Below, piece after piece: positions 31,418 to 40,190 of a stretch of DNA of 64,000 bases. This DNA is from Flavobacteriales bacterium (GTDB taxonomy: Bacteria > Bacteroidota > Bacteroidia > Flavobacteriales > JASBRU01): the NCBI GenBank assembly GCA_030149285.1, contig JASBRU010000003.1, positions 250,001 to 314,000 on the forward strand, read 5' to 3'. The first letter of the stretch is position 1; every line of letters begins with the position of its first letter. The notes under the pieces are model-generated. The model was not told the origin of the DNA. It saw nothing but the letters and a program-made list of their open reading frames with translations, and made no database searches. Both the position numbers and the translations under genes were made by a program.

Positions 31418-32572
31418 ATGATGATGAAAAAAATAATGCTTGTAGCCATTAGCGCTATACTTATCACTTCTTGTGGTGGTAAAAAAGAAACTCCTTCTGA
31501 AGATGCCCTAACTCCTGAAAATGCTTTTTTACTTAAGCTCTTAGTAGAAGGAATTGACCAAGGAGAAGTGCTTGTAAACAAAACTGTAAATAATGAATAT
31601 AAAACCATTGATACAGTTCAAATAAAGCAAGGTATTATTACATATGAAAAAACCTTTGACGGTTTTTCGGAAATCATTTTTTTCAAATTTGAGAATATAG
31701 AAAAGCCTTTGAAAGTAATAACTGAACTGGGTGAAGTAGAAATACAAGTTGACCCTACTGATGTTTATTCTACTATTGTTGTAAATAGCGGAGAATACAA
31801 TGATCAGCTAGCTGTTTTTTATGAAGAGTACCAACAATATGACATAGCTATATCATCTCTTTCAGATAAAGAAAATAATGCTGTGGCAAATGGCAATGAA
31901 GAGGATTTAGAGAATATAGAAAATGAGTACTTAAATATTGAGAATGAAAAAGAAGAGTTTATAATAAATTTTGTGAAGGAAAACTCCACTACCCCTTTAG
32001 GACCTTATATAGCAGACAGGCATTTATATATGCTAAACTATGAAGAATTACATACTATAGTTCATAGCTTTAGTGGCAATGCAGAAAAATCAAAGTCAAT
32101 TTCCTCATTAAAATCAAGGCTATCTATTCTTGAAAAAGTGATGATTGGTGCTCAAGCACCTGATTTTACACAAAATACACCTGACGGAAACCCTGTGTCT
32201 CTTCATTCGCTTATAGGTGAGAATTATATATTAGTAGACTTTTGGGCTGCTTGGTGCGGACCATGCAGAGCTGAAAATCCAAACTTAGTGGCTATTTATA
32301 ATAAATACCATGACCAAGGTCTTGATATTTTAGGAGTCTCTTTTGATAGAAAAAAGGAAAACTGGATTAAAGGAATTGAAGAAGATGGTTTAACCTGGAC
32401 TCAAATTTCTGATTTAAAAGGCTGGAGTAATGAAGCTGGCAAATTGTATGGTATACGCTCTATACCACAAAATGTTTTACTGGATCCTAACGGAATAATT
32501 ATAGCTAAAAATTTATACGGCAATGATTTAGCTGAAAAAGTAAAAGAAGTGCTTGCAAAAAAAGAGTCCTAA
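31418..32572 (+). CDS. TlpA/ResA-like thiol-disulfide lipoprotein with N-terminal DUF4369-like domain
   Basis: The lipoprotein signal MMMKKIMLVAISAILITSCGGKK ends with a lipobox cysteine. The region of about 30-140 is beta-rich and resembles the DUF4369 domain often fused to thioredoxins in Bacteroidota. A helical, acidic linker follows. The AhpC-TSA/thioredoxin domain from about 245 contains VDFWAAWCGPCRAENPNLV, with the CxxC redox pair near residue 280 and the cis-Pro loop GIRSIPQNVLLD. It probably reduces or oxidises periplasmic cysteines; the partner is unknown. The stop codon lies in the loop of the terminator hairpin. Confidence 0.88.
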   Translation: MMMKKIMLVAISAILITSCGGKKETPSEDALTPENAFLLKLLVEGIDQGEVLVNKTVNNEYKTIDTVQIKQGIITYEKTFDGFSEIIFFKFENIEKPLKVITELGEVEIQVDPTDVYSTIVVNSGEYNDQLAVFYEEYQQYDIAISSLSDKENNAVANGNEEDLENIENEYLNIENEKEEFIINFVKENSTTPLGPYIADRHLYMLNYEELHTIVHSFSGNAEKSKSISSLKSRLSILEKVMIGAQAPDFTQNTPDGNPVSLHSLIGENYILVDFWAAWCGPCRAENPNLVAIYNKYHDQGLDILGVSFDRKKENWIKGIEEDGLTWTQISDLKGWSNEAGKLYGIRSIPQNVLLDPNGIIIAKNLYGNDLAEKVKEVLAKKES

Positions 32573-32588
32573 TTGGACTCTTTTTTTT
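32557..32588 (+). terminator. Terminator overlapping the end of the TlpA-like gene
   Basis: GAGTCC-TAATT-GGACTC followed by eight T. The left arm encodes the last residues and the TAA stop is in the loop. A flanking A-run could also serve the opposite strand. Confidence 0.82.
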
Positions 32589-32621
32589 ATAAAAACATAT
32601 AGAATACTGAAGAACTATAAG

Positions 32622-33437
32622 TCAATTCTTTACCGAATTATATGACTGAACTAAATACGCTTTTACAGTCTCTTCTTTATTTTCATATTTGAGTAAATCT
32701 TCTACACTTAAAACAATTCCTTTCCAGCCCTCCGTATGCCAATGCCCAATGGCTGTTTTTGGCAAATCATCATCTTCATCAGGTGCTGGGTGAGGATTAC
32801 AATAAAAATAAGGTTCTGTATAAGAGTCATCCCCGGGAGTCATTCCAACACCTATATATGTAGCATTATCTCCTTCACCAAAAGTAAGGAGAGTAGCAAT
32901 ATCAAAATGATGAGGCCAACAACGTACAGGTGAAGCCTCAGGTTTATCAGTAATAAAATTCCTTAAAACCAAATTTGCATTCGAAAAATAAGCAGCTAGC
33001 TCTCTTAAATGCTCTTGATTTGGATTTAATGCTTGCCCTTTTTCTACAGAATGGTATGGGATTTCAAAATGTAAGTCTTTAGAAAAATTGGTAACATCTA
33101 GTTTACGCTCTTTTAAAGCTCCTTTTAACCATACAAATGCTTCATCAATGGTTCTATTTTTTAAATCAAACCTTGCTAAGGTATCATCATTGCCTATCAC
33201 CAACAAAAATATATCAGATATTCGAAGCGCCACCCTACTTACTTTACCAGCATTTATAGGATTTGTAGCCAATGCACTCCAATCCTCAACCCATTCTAGG
33301 TTTGTATGACTGTCATCCTCTTTTTCAGGAATAAACCCTTTTGCAACCATCGTTAATAACTGTACTGCATGATGTAATTGCAGTCTTGTGTCTTTTAACT
33401 CTTTAGGGTTAGATATACTTAATTTTTTCCAAGCCAT
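32622..33437 (-). CDS. Conserved hypothetical protein (DUF5996-like)
   Basis: A 271-aa soluble protein without signal peptide. The centre reads ASPVRCWPHHFDIATLLTFG and then GVGMTPGDDSYTEPYFYCNP, HPAPDEDDDLP and HWHTEGWKGIVLS. The WPHHFD plus SPGD/EPYFY pattern reminds me of DUF5996, though that assignment is from memory. The conserved His, Asp and Trp residues suggest a metal or small-molecule site. It is the last gene of the seven-gene run starting at 37496, seven bases after the antiporter gene. Confidence 0.6.
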   Translation of the reverse strand: MAWKKLSISNPKELKDTRLQLHHAVQLLTMVAKGFIPEKEDDSHTNLEWVEDWSALATNPINAGKVSRVALRISDIFLLVIGNDDTLARFDLKNRTIDEAFVWLKGALKERKLDVTNFSKDLHFEIPYHSVEKGQALNPNQEHLRELAAYFSNANLVLRNFITDKPEASPVRCWPHHFDIATLLTFGEGDNATYIGVGMTPGDDSYTEPYFYCNPHPAPDEDDDLPKTAIGHWHTEGWKGIVLSVEDLLKYENKEETVKAYLVQSYNSVKN

Positions 33438-33444
33438 ACATACT

Positions 33445-34680
33445 TCAATTTGATGATAAGTTTAACTTTTTCACAAGCTTTCCTATAGTTAATCCTTGTA
33501 ATAATATAGAAGTTACAACTACTGTATAGGTAATAAAAATAAACAGTTCTTGGTTTACATCTTTGCCCAGCGACAAAGCCAATGCAACAGATATACCTCC
33601 TCGCAAGCCACCCCATGTTAGAATAGAAATGGTAGCCTTTGGTGAATGCTTTTTATGTCTTAACAAAGAAAATGGTATACCTACCGAAAAAGCTCTGGCA
33701 ATTAACACAGAAACATATACCATTAAACCCGCAATTAGGTAATCATGTTCATAAGTAAGGGCATGGATTTCTAGGCCTATTAAAACAAATAATACAGCGT
33801 TGAGAGTATCATCTAGCATATCCCAAAACAAATCCAAGCTAATATTAGATTTTTCATGTATAGTATCCATTTTATTACCAATAATTAAACCTGCAACTAC
33901 CATAGCCAATGGTCCTGACACATGGATTACTGAGGCTAAGGAATATCCTCCGGTAGCAATGGCAACTGTAATTAACAATGCTATTTTAGGAGTGTCTTCA
34001 ATAGATTTAAGCATAAATATCCCTAAGAAACCAAGCACTATACCATAAGCAACACCTCCAATAGCTTCGCCTACAAACAATTTTGCAATTTCCATTGCAT
34101 TAAAATGCTCTTCTCCACCCTGTATCAACATCAATATAGTTACAAAAACAACCACCCCTACCCCATCGTTAAACAATGATTCTCCGGAGATTTTTAATTC
34201 TAAATCCTCACTTATATTAAACTGTTTTGTGATAGCTAAAACAGCAACAGGGTCTGTTGGAGAGATAAGCGCACCAAATAATAAGGTGTGTAAAAAAGGT
34301 ATTGAAAAACCTAGTCCGTTGAGAATTAAATATGTTAACCCTCCTACAATAAACGTGGAGATTAAAACTCCTAAGGTTGAAAACAGAATAACGGGAATCC
34401 GCTCTTTTGTTAAATCTTTTAAATTGACATGGAAAGCTCCTGCAAAAAGCAAAAAACTTAGCATTACATCCATTAATAGCGATCGAAAATCTAAGTTTGT
34501 AACAGCCCTACTTATTTCGGTAAACGCCGGTTCATTTATATATTTTACTCCTATAGAAACTACTGACAACAATAGGGCTAAAATCATAAGCCCAATAGTT
34601 GTAGGCAGCTTTATAAATTTATGGTTGATATAGCTAAATAATGCTGCTAAGGATATAATGATAGTAAATGATTGAAACAT
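33445..34680 (-). CDS. Na+/H+ antiporter, CPA1 (NhaP) family
   Basis: Cation:proton antiporter with about 12 membrane helices. The core motifs are GALISPTDPVAVLAI (helix 5 region), ESLFNDGVGVVVFVTIL carrying the ND pair typical of electroneutral CPA1 exchangers, and the later GGLRGGISVALALSLG. 411 aa is compact and lacks the long cytoplasmic tail of eukaryotic NHEs. Exports Na+ (or K+) in exchange for protons. It follows the DUF427 gene by one base, so it is co-transcribed with the electron-transfer genes. Confidence 0.9.
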   Translation of the reverse strand: MFQSFTIIISLAALFSYINHKFIKLPTTIGLMILALLLSVVSIGVKYINEPAFTEISRAVTNLDFRSLLMDVMLSFLLFAGAFHVNLKDLTKERIPVILFSTLGVLISTFIVGGLTYLILNGLGFSIPFLHTLLFGALISPTDPVAVLAITKQFNISEDLELKISGESLFNDGVGVVVFVTILMLIQGGEEHFNAMEIAKLFVGEAIGGVAYGIVLGFLGIFMLKSIEDTPKIALLITVAIATGGYSLASVIHVSGPLAMVVAGLIIGNKMDTIHEKSNISLDLFWDMLDDTLNAVLFVLIGLEIHALTYEHDYLIAGLMVYVSVLIARAFSVGIPFSLLRHKKHSPKATISILTWGGLRGGISVALALSLGKDVNQELFIFITYTVVVTSILLQGLTIGKLVKKLNLSSN

Positions 34681-34681
34681 C

Positions 34682-34963
34682 TTAGTCCGTTACTTCAACA
34701 CCTTTCCAAAATGCCACATAGTTTTCTATGTCCTTTGCCATTTGTGATGCTTGTGGATAATACCATGCTGCATCCTGATTAGACTGTCCATCAACCTCAA
34801 CGGTATAATAAGAAGCTGTTCCTTTCCATGGACAAACTGTATGTGTCTCACTCTCCTTAAAATACTCTTTATTAATAGTGTCTGCAGGAAAGTAATGATT
34901 GTTTTCTACCACAATGGTTTGATCACTCTCTGCTAATACTTTTCCGTTCCAAATTGCTTTCAT
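34682..34963 (-). CDS. DUF427 domain protein
   Basis: A 93-aa single-domain protein: MKAIWNGKVLAESDQTIVVENNHYFP, then CPWKGTASYYTV and AAWYYPQAS. These are the hallmark segments of DUF427, including the conserved CPWKG. The fold is small and beta-rich; biochemical function is unknown. It lies 14 bases after the 273-aa gene and one base before the antiporter gene. Confidence 0.88.
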   Translation of the reverse strand: MKAIWNGKVLAESDQTIVVENNHYFPADTINKEYFKESETHTVCPWKGTASYYTVEVDGQSNQDAAWYYPQASQMAKDIENYVAFWKGVEVTD

Positions 34964-34977
34964 ATTTCTTGTATTTA

Positions 34978-35799
34978 TTATTCTTTTATTCGTTCAATAT
35001 CAATTTTAGGGTTCAAATAAATTAAGCTCCACTCTCCAGCTTTTAACTTACTTCCTGTAAGCTTTACTGGGTCTGCAACATAATCCAGCACCTCTTTATT
35101 TATTGCCTCTCCACTCTCTCCTAACACTATATAATAGTCAAAAGTTCCATTCTCATTTTTAGCAACCATAAAGGGTGGTATCCCTCCGGATATACAACGT
35201 ATAGCACAAGACCTGTGGGGTTTGCTATGTCCTGGTTTCATCACCCCAAAATAACATTTTGGGTCTACTATTTGCCCTTCTAAAGTTATATTACCAATTC
35301 GGTTGGGTTTATTGCTTGGCCACTCACTTGTTCTGGTTATTTTTTTATAGTCTAGTAGAGACTTTGCTCCTTTTGTTAATTCAAATAACGTAACACCATC
35401 ATAGTAAACTAATGTTCCCGCTAAGGTTACTTCGTAAGTATCAATTTCACTTTCATTTAGCTGGCTCTCTATTTCTTCTAAAGTAGACATAGCACCATAC
35501 TTACCATAACCAATCAACAACACATCTTTATACAGTGGATTGCCAAATATATCTTTACCCGTTTTTACCTTTAAAAAGGGTTGTGGAGTTAAATATATTT
35601 TACCGCTTAACTCTGATACATTTCCAAACTCAAAAGTACTGTTTACAAAACCTCTTTGCCCTATTGCTATTAAACCGGCTACTAACACAATAAGAATTGT
35701 AATATGCCACACAAAACGCCTACTTAACTTAGATATACTCTTTGGAGCTTTATCTATGTAGCCTACATAAAAATCATCTTTCTCTTCTTCCTTACTCAT
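34978..35799 (-). CDS. Membrane-anchored protein with HRSCAIRCISGGIPP motif, partner of the Rieske protein
   Basis: A 273-aa protein with a cytoplasmic N-terminus, one transmembrane helix near residues 30-48 (WHITILIVLVAGLIAIGQ), and a large extracytoplasmic part. The periplasmic domain contains CYFGVMKPGHSKPHRSCAIRC followed by ISGGIPPFM. Two histidines and three cysteines lie close together, which could bind a metal or heme. I do not recognise a named family. The start overlaps the end of the Rieske gene by eight bases, arguing for a stable complex. The earlier domain (SELSGKIYLTPQPFLKV) looks beta-rich. Confidence 0.65.
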   Translation of the reverse strand: MSKEEEKDDFYVGYIDKAPKSISKLSRRFVWHITILIVLVAGLIAIGQRGFVNSTFEFGNVSELSGKIYLTPQPFLKVKTGKDIFGNPLYKDVLLIGYGKYGAMSTLEEIESQLNESEIDTYEVTLAGTLVYYDGVTLFELTKGAKSLLDYKKITRTSEWPSNKPNRIGNITLEGQIVDPKCYFGVMKPGHSKPHRSCAIRCISGGIPPFMVAKNENGTFDYYIVLGESGEAINKEVLDYVADPVKLTGSKLKAGEWSLIYLNPKIDIERIKE

Positions 35800-36823
35800 A
35801 GCTTAAGGGTTCTATGTGGGTTCCTTCTGGTTTTGGGTTTGGATTTACATATACCTTTCCTTCTTTCAACCTCAAATCATAAGTGTGAAGCTTCTCGGTA
35901 AAGGGTTCCGGTGCACACCCATCATTTGGCTTGTATTGATATCCATGCCAAGGACAAGTAATACATCCATCTATAATTTTTCCTTCGCCCAATGGTCCAT
36001 TTTGGTGTTTACAGGCATTATGAACTGCTGATAACTTACCCTCATATTTAAACACCGCTATACTCTCATTAGCTATAGTTACTACTTTAGCTCTATTAGG
36101 CTTAATGTCTTCTAAGTTTGAAACAAATACAAAGCCTTCTTCTTCAATATTCTCTTTTGTATCAGCCCTATGCGTTTTGTAGGCTGCCACAAGGTGCAGT
36201 GTAATAATGGTAAGCATACCTACTGCTAGCATACCTATCAATAATGGTGATTTCTCTAATTGGATTACGCCTAGCATTACATGCATAATAATTAATGCAT
36301 AAGCTACATACACCAACATATGTAAGCTTTTCCACACCTTAGGGCTAAGATTGTTCAGCCAAAAATCATGACTTGTAGCTGCCATCAATAAAATGATGAT
36401 AAATGCATAAAAACCCAGTACTTGAAAAGGAAAGTTTACAAAAGAATCGTAATGTGTATTACTGGCAAATAAGGATACAAATGCATTTACATTGCCTAAG
36501 GAATGAAATTGAATGATGCTAAACACCACATGTATGGTAGCTACCAAAAACATGCTTACACCTAAATGCCTACGGTTATAGAGCAAGGGTAAAAACTTTG
36601 TATTGATTCTTGCCATTGGACCAATAGCTAATATTACATGTAACATTAGTAAAGCCAATGTTGCTGTACTTCTTACCAATAAGGCTTCGGGGCTAATTGT
36701 AGGATGAAGCAATACGTTAAACCCAACAAAAAGTACTAGGTATAAAATAGCTAATAGAGCAATAGTTTTATCGTATCGCTTTTTTTGTTTGTTCCATAAG
36801 ACACCTACATATTTTACACTCAT
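35792..36823 (-). CDS. Ferric-reductase-like transmembrane protein fused to a Rieske [2Fe-2S] domain
   Basis: A 343-aa protein in two parts. Residues 1 to about 215 have six or seven hydrophobic helices with histidines at heme-ligand-like spacing (MLHVILAIGP, RRHLGVSMF, SLHMLVYVAYALIIMHVM), as in the MsrQ/YedZ and ferric-reductase superfamily. From about 235 a Rieske domain follows with both cluster-ligand motifs, CKH and CPWH (ACKHQNGPLGEG, CITCPWHGYQY). Electron transfer between a soluble donor, the Rieske cluster and membrane hemes is the likely chemistry. The acceptor is unknown. Overlaps both neighbours. Confidence 0.85.
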   Translation of the reverse strand: MSVKYVGVLWNKQKKRYDKTIALLAILYLVLFVGFNVLLHPTISPEALLVRSTATLALLMLHVILAIGPMARINTKFLPLLYNRRHLGVSMFLVATIHVVFSIIQFHSLGNVNAFVSLFASNTHYDSFVNFPFQVLGFYAFIIILLMAATSHDFWLNNLSPKVWKSLHMLVYVAYALIIMHVMLGVIQLEKSPLLIGMLAVGMLTIITLHLVAAYKTHRADTKENIEEEGFVFVSNLEDIKPNRAKVVTIANESIAVFKYEGKLSAVHNACKHQNGPLGEGKIIDGCITCPWHGYQYKPNDGCAPEPFTEKLHTYDLRLKEGKVYVNPNPKPEGTHIEPLSYE

Positions 36824-37257
36824 TCCTCTACTCTTATGGGGTTATAAATCTGTTTTTGCTTGATGGGGTCATATATAACTATAAAGTTATGGTGTGGCTC
36901 TAGGATTTCAGGTTTGACGGTAAATGAATACTCTCCCGCTCCATTAACTGTTCCAATCAAATACCCATTCTTTACATAATCATTCAACTCAATATTTGTA
37001 AGGTATACTTGAGCTGCAACAGAAGACTCATACTCATTAACATACAATCCTAGATGATAAGCACCTGTTTCACTCTTAGTTAACCAAGCCTTCATAGGAA
37101 ACTTTAGAGTAATTAGTGACTCATTAATTGTATTTGACGGGCTCTCTTGCAATTGATACTTAGGAATACTTGTGTAAGCCGCAATAAACAATAATGGTAA
37201 TACTACAGCTATTACAAGCCATACCCTGCGATGTCTCTTTCTTAGTTTTGTAATCAT
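36820..37257 (-). CDS. Single-pass membrane protein of the Rieske operon
   Basis: A 145-aa protein with a basic N-terminus (ITKLRKRHRRVW), one transmembrane helix (LVIAVVLPLLFIAAYTSI), and about 110 extracytoplasmic residues. The latter resembles a small beta-sandwich (LKFPMKAWLTKSETGAYHLGL, AGEYSFTVKPEILEPHHNF). No cysteine is present. I recognise no named family; the layout is reminiscent of FixH-type assembly factors, but sequence support is weak. It overlaps the genes on both sides by four bases. Confidence 0.65.
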   Translation of the reverse strand: MITKLRKRHRRVWLVIAVVLPLLFIAAYTSIPKYQLQESPSNTINESLITLKFPMKAWLTKSETGAYHLGLYVNEYESSVAAQVYLTNIELNDYVKNGYLIGTVNGAGEYSFTVKPEILEPHHNFIVIYDPIKQKQIYNPIRVEE

Positions 37258-37496
37258 TTGGCTTTGGCTTTATAGTTTTTCCACAGAAAAGGCCACAACA
37301 GTATTGTACCCGGTAATATAAGCAGCCTAAAAGACAAGGGGACTCCAATGGTCCCTTCATCTAGTTTATAAATACGCTTACCCACTACAAACCAAAAGTA
37401 AAACACAAGCCCTATAAACAAGTACAAGGCTAATATCAATAACTTAACACTGACCACCTGCTCTACTATAGCTCTATTTAAAACTAATAGACTCAT
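37254..37496 (-). CDS. Small two-helix membrane protein, first gene of the Rieske operon
   Basis: An 80-aa hydrophobic protein with two predicted helices (VSVKLLILALYLFIGLVFYFWFVVG and FRLLILPGTILLWPFLW) and a basic C-terminal tail NYKAKAK. It may be a small subunit that stabilises the heme membrane protein. The ORF is supported by the four-base overlap with the next gene and by its position opposite a MarR regulator. Family not recognised. Confidence 0.65.
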   Translation of the reverse strand: MSLLVLNRAIVEQVVSVKLLILALYLFIGLVFYFWFVVGKRIYKLDEGTIGVPLSFRLLILPGTILLWPFLWKNYKAKAK

Positions 37497-37569
37497 ATTA
37501 AGCCTAGTTTATCGCTAAATACTGATAAAAATTTTCTTTTTATTTTCATGATAAGTAATTGAATTTCAG

Positions 37570-37588
37570 CAAAAATATTGTTTACAAT
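37570..37588. promoter_or_regulatory. Candidate MarR operator and Rieske operon -7 box
   Basis: On the minus strand 37577-37570 reads TATTTTTG, a TAnnTTTG box for the operon starting at 37496. It touches the near-perfect inverted repeat ATTGT-TT-ACAAT at 37577-37588, a size suited to a MarR dimer. Placement between divergent genes suggests repression of both. Confidence 0.35.
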
Positions 37589-37621
37589 GTCTACTAAATG
37601 TCATCTTTATTACATTTAAAT

Positions 37622-37629
37622 TACATTTG
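37622..37629 (+). promoter_or_regulatory. marR-type gene -7 box
   Basis: TACATTTG matches TAnnTTTG, 35 bases before the ATG at 37665. It is preceded by a related TTACATTT copy (a short direct repeat). Confidence 0.45.
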
Positions 37630-37664
37630 TCATAAATCTAGTAAAATCCATTGGAACATTATTT

Positions 37665-38111
37665 ATGAGCAAAATACCTTATTCTTACGAAACCTCGTTA
37701 GGCAACCTTACAAATAAAGCATCTAAAGCATTAGGAAAAAGATTAGTGGCAAATTTTAAAAGCATTGGTTTTGATATTACCACCGATCAATGGGTAATAC
37801 TTATGGGCTTATGGATTAAAGATGGTCAAAACCAACAAGAATTGGCAGAGTTTTCTGAAAAAGATAAAACCTCTATTACAAGAATAATTGACAGCCTAGA
37901 AAAAAAGGGCTTTGTAACCAGAAAAGTAAATAAGCAAGACCGCAGGGTTAATTTTATATACTTAACTCAAATGGCAAACGACTCTAAAGCTATACTATAC
38001 GCCCAAGCTGAGAAGACACTAGAAGTTGCTTGTCAAAATATATCTGATGAAGACATTGAAAAATTCTCTGGTTTTTTAAATACAATTTGCCTAAACCTTA
38101 CAAGCGTTTAG
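37665..38111 (+). CDS. MarR family transcriptional regulator
   Basis: A 148-aa winged-helix protein. The DNA-binding part reads NQQELAEFSEKDKTSITRIIDSLEKKGFVTRKVNKQDRR, with the DxRxx wing typical of MarR (KQDRRVNFIYLT). N- and C-terminal helices form the dimer interface. It is divergent from the Rieske/ferric-reductase operon, with 168 bases between starts, so it is the obvious candidate regulator of that operon. The ligand is not evident; many MarR proteins sense phenolics or oxidants, and a cysteine is present in the C-terminal helix. Confidence 0.9.
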   Translation: MSKIPYSYETSLGNLTNKASKALGKRLVANFKSIGFDITTDQWVILMGLWIKDGQNQQELAEFSEKDKTSITRIIDSLEKKGFVTRKVNKQDRRVNFIYLTQMANDSKAILYAQAEKTLEVACQNISDEDIEKFSGFLNTICLNLTSV

Positions 38112-40190
38112 CTAGTATGCCCCATTTCTTTTACGTAAAAGCCACTCTAGGCTTAGGAAAACTAGTAATAAAAAGAAAATCCATTGCTGATTGATGAGCT
38201 CTTGCAATTGGCTTTTGTAGTAAGATACCGTTTTAATATCATCTCTGGCAGCTATTAAATTATTTAGCTTAGCTACATCTGTAGCATAAACCATTTCGCC
38301 TCCGTTATTTTTGGCCAATGCATACAACAATTGATGGTTAGCAACTGTATTTGCATATTCCACCCTTAGAGGATTTACACTAAACTCCCCTACTTGGGTA
38401 TATTGTTCGTCATTAAAGTTGGTTTTAGCAATGTATTTATAAGTACCTACGGGTAATACGCCTGCATTTAATGTATAAGCATTACCTGCTTTTGAAAAGC
38501 TATACTGAAAATCATTCCCATCAGTATTACTTATTCCTATAGTTACATCAGCAGTATTTACAGGTTCTAAGCTCTCATTATATAACTCTGCTCCCATAAT
38601 AATGGGTTCGTTTTCCTGAAATATGTTCTCACTGGTTACTCTAAACTTACTCTTATCATCAGATAAAGCCAAGTATTGAACAGTTTTACTAATCAGTTCA
38701 TTAAAAGCCTCATGGTTACCATTCTCACCAAAATCATATAACCTCCAACGCCATATTCCTTCTCCTGTAATTACTGCTATTTTTTGTTCGTTATTCTTAC
38801 CAAATACAAACAAAGGTTTATCGGTATTTACCAAACCTACTTTTTGATAGAATAAAGTATTTGCAGAGAGCCCTAGCTTATATTCGCCATACGGAACTGT
38901 TAACGGAGGAGCTTTTACAAATAGCTGCTTTGCTTTATCTGAAAACTGAAACAAAGAGAAGTTCTCGTTTACAGTAGCTACCACTTCATCTACATCTACC
39001 CTACGAGACTCTATTTTCAATACGTTTTGTAAATCACTAAAGTTGTTTATACTGCTTTGTGAGCCAAGCACATACAATACCGGAATTTTACCGGCCATAA
39101 TTTCATTGGGTAAGCCCTTTTGCCCTTTAGTTGGTATTTGATGAAGTATTACTAAACTATATGCATCTAACGGCTCAGTAAAATCATCTTTTAAATAGGT
39201 CTCCACCTCATAGTGTTCATGGCTTTCTATAGCACTGCGTATGGCAAACACATCCGGATGTGGGGCATTTGCCAATATCAATACTTTTTTTCTACTGTCT
39301 AATACATCAATAAAAAAGGAGGTATGATTATTTACATAGCTAACTTCTCCTTCAATATCCGTAATATCAACCTTATATTGTTGCACTCCTACCCTGTCAG
39401 CATCTAATAAAAATGCATATTTCTTCAGTTCATTTTTATTGGTAATATCTAAAGTTTCGGCAGCAAGTTTTTGCCCATTTTTACTAATGGTTAACACCGC
39501 CTTATTACCACTCAATGATTTTGCATCAATTAATACCTCTACAGGAAAAGAATTGCCTAAATACGCTAATCTGTTGTGCTTAATATCTTTAATAATTAAA
39601 TCTCGCTGAATAGCAGTGTCTCCCATTGCAATAGTATAAATGGGAACATTCAATTTTTTTGCAGTAAAGTCAGGGTTAGCACCTTTGTTATACAGTCCGT
39701 CTGAAGCCAAGATTATAGCACCTACATTACGATGACTGTATTTATTATAGATTTCATTAAACAGATTAGAAATATCTGTTTGTTTTGCTGAGTATGATTG
39801 AGAATAGTTTTCTTCAACTTCATTACCAAAAGAGAAAGTACTTACTTCATACTCTTCATTAAAGCCTTCTTTAAGCTCATTTAAACTACCTATAAACTCT
39901 CCTTTGTAAAAAACAGAATCTTTACCTGCAACCACAGATTGTGATGCATCCTGAGCTATAACAATAATAGGCTTTTCTAGCTCTCTAAAACCATATCTTA
40001 AAAGTGGTGTCAGCAGGAAAAAAGCCAATACCGACACCACAAAGAATCGTAACACACCCATTAATACTACCAAAACCTTAGGAGACTCACTAAATCGTTT
40101 ATCACGATAATAGAGCCACCCGGCATATAATGCACCTAATAAAAGGCAGAAAAATGTATATCCTATTGGTAGCTGGGTAATTAGTTCCAT
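38112..40190 (-). CDS. VWA-type membrane protein
   Basis: A 692-aa protein with three predicted helices: two near the N-terminus (IGYTFFCLLLGALYAGWLYY and VLRFFVVSVLAFFLLTPLL) and one near the C-terminus (WIFFLLLVFLSLEWLLRKR). The extracytoplasmic part begins with a von Willebrand A-like strand (PIIVIAQDASQSVV) and VGAIILASDGLYNKGANPDF. A later segment (VLILANAPHPDVFAIRSAI) resembles a glutamine-amidotransferase-like fold. Such architecture is common in Bacteroidota proteins of unknown role. It overlaps fabG by one base. Confidence 0.8.
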   Translation of the reverse strand: MELITQLPIGYTFFCLLLGALYAGWLYYRDKRFSESPKVLVVLMGVLRFFVVSVLAFFLLTPLLRYGFRELEKPIIVIAQDASQSVVAGKDSVFYKGEFIGSLNELKEGFNEEYEVSTFSFGNEVEENYSQSYSAKQTDISNLFNEIYNKYSHRNVGAIILASDGLYNKGANPDFTAKKLNVPIYTIAMGDTAIQRDLIIKDIKHNRLAYLGNSFPVEVLIDAKSLSGNKAVLTISKNGQKLAAETLDITNKNELKKYAFLLDADRVGVQQYKVDITDIEGEVSYVNNHTSFFIDVLDSRKKVLILANAPHPDVFAIRSAIESHEHYEVETYLKDDFTEPLDAYSLVILHQIPTKGQKGLPNEIMAGKIPVLYVLGSQSSINNFSDLQNVLKIESRRVDVDEVVATVNENFSLFQFSDKAKQLFVKAPPLTVPYGEYKLGLSANTLFYQKVGLVNTDKPLFVFGKNNEQKIAVITGEGIWRWRLYDFGENGNHEAFNELISKTVQYLALSDDKSKFRVTSENIFQENEPIIMGAELYNESLEPVNTADVTIGISNTDGNDFQYSFSKAGNAYTLNAGVLPVGTYKYIAKTNFNDEQYTQVGEFSVNPLRVEYANTVANHQLLYALAKNNGGEMVYATDVAKLNNLIAARDDIKTVSYYKSQLQELINQQWIFFLLLVFLSLEWLLRKRNGAY

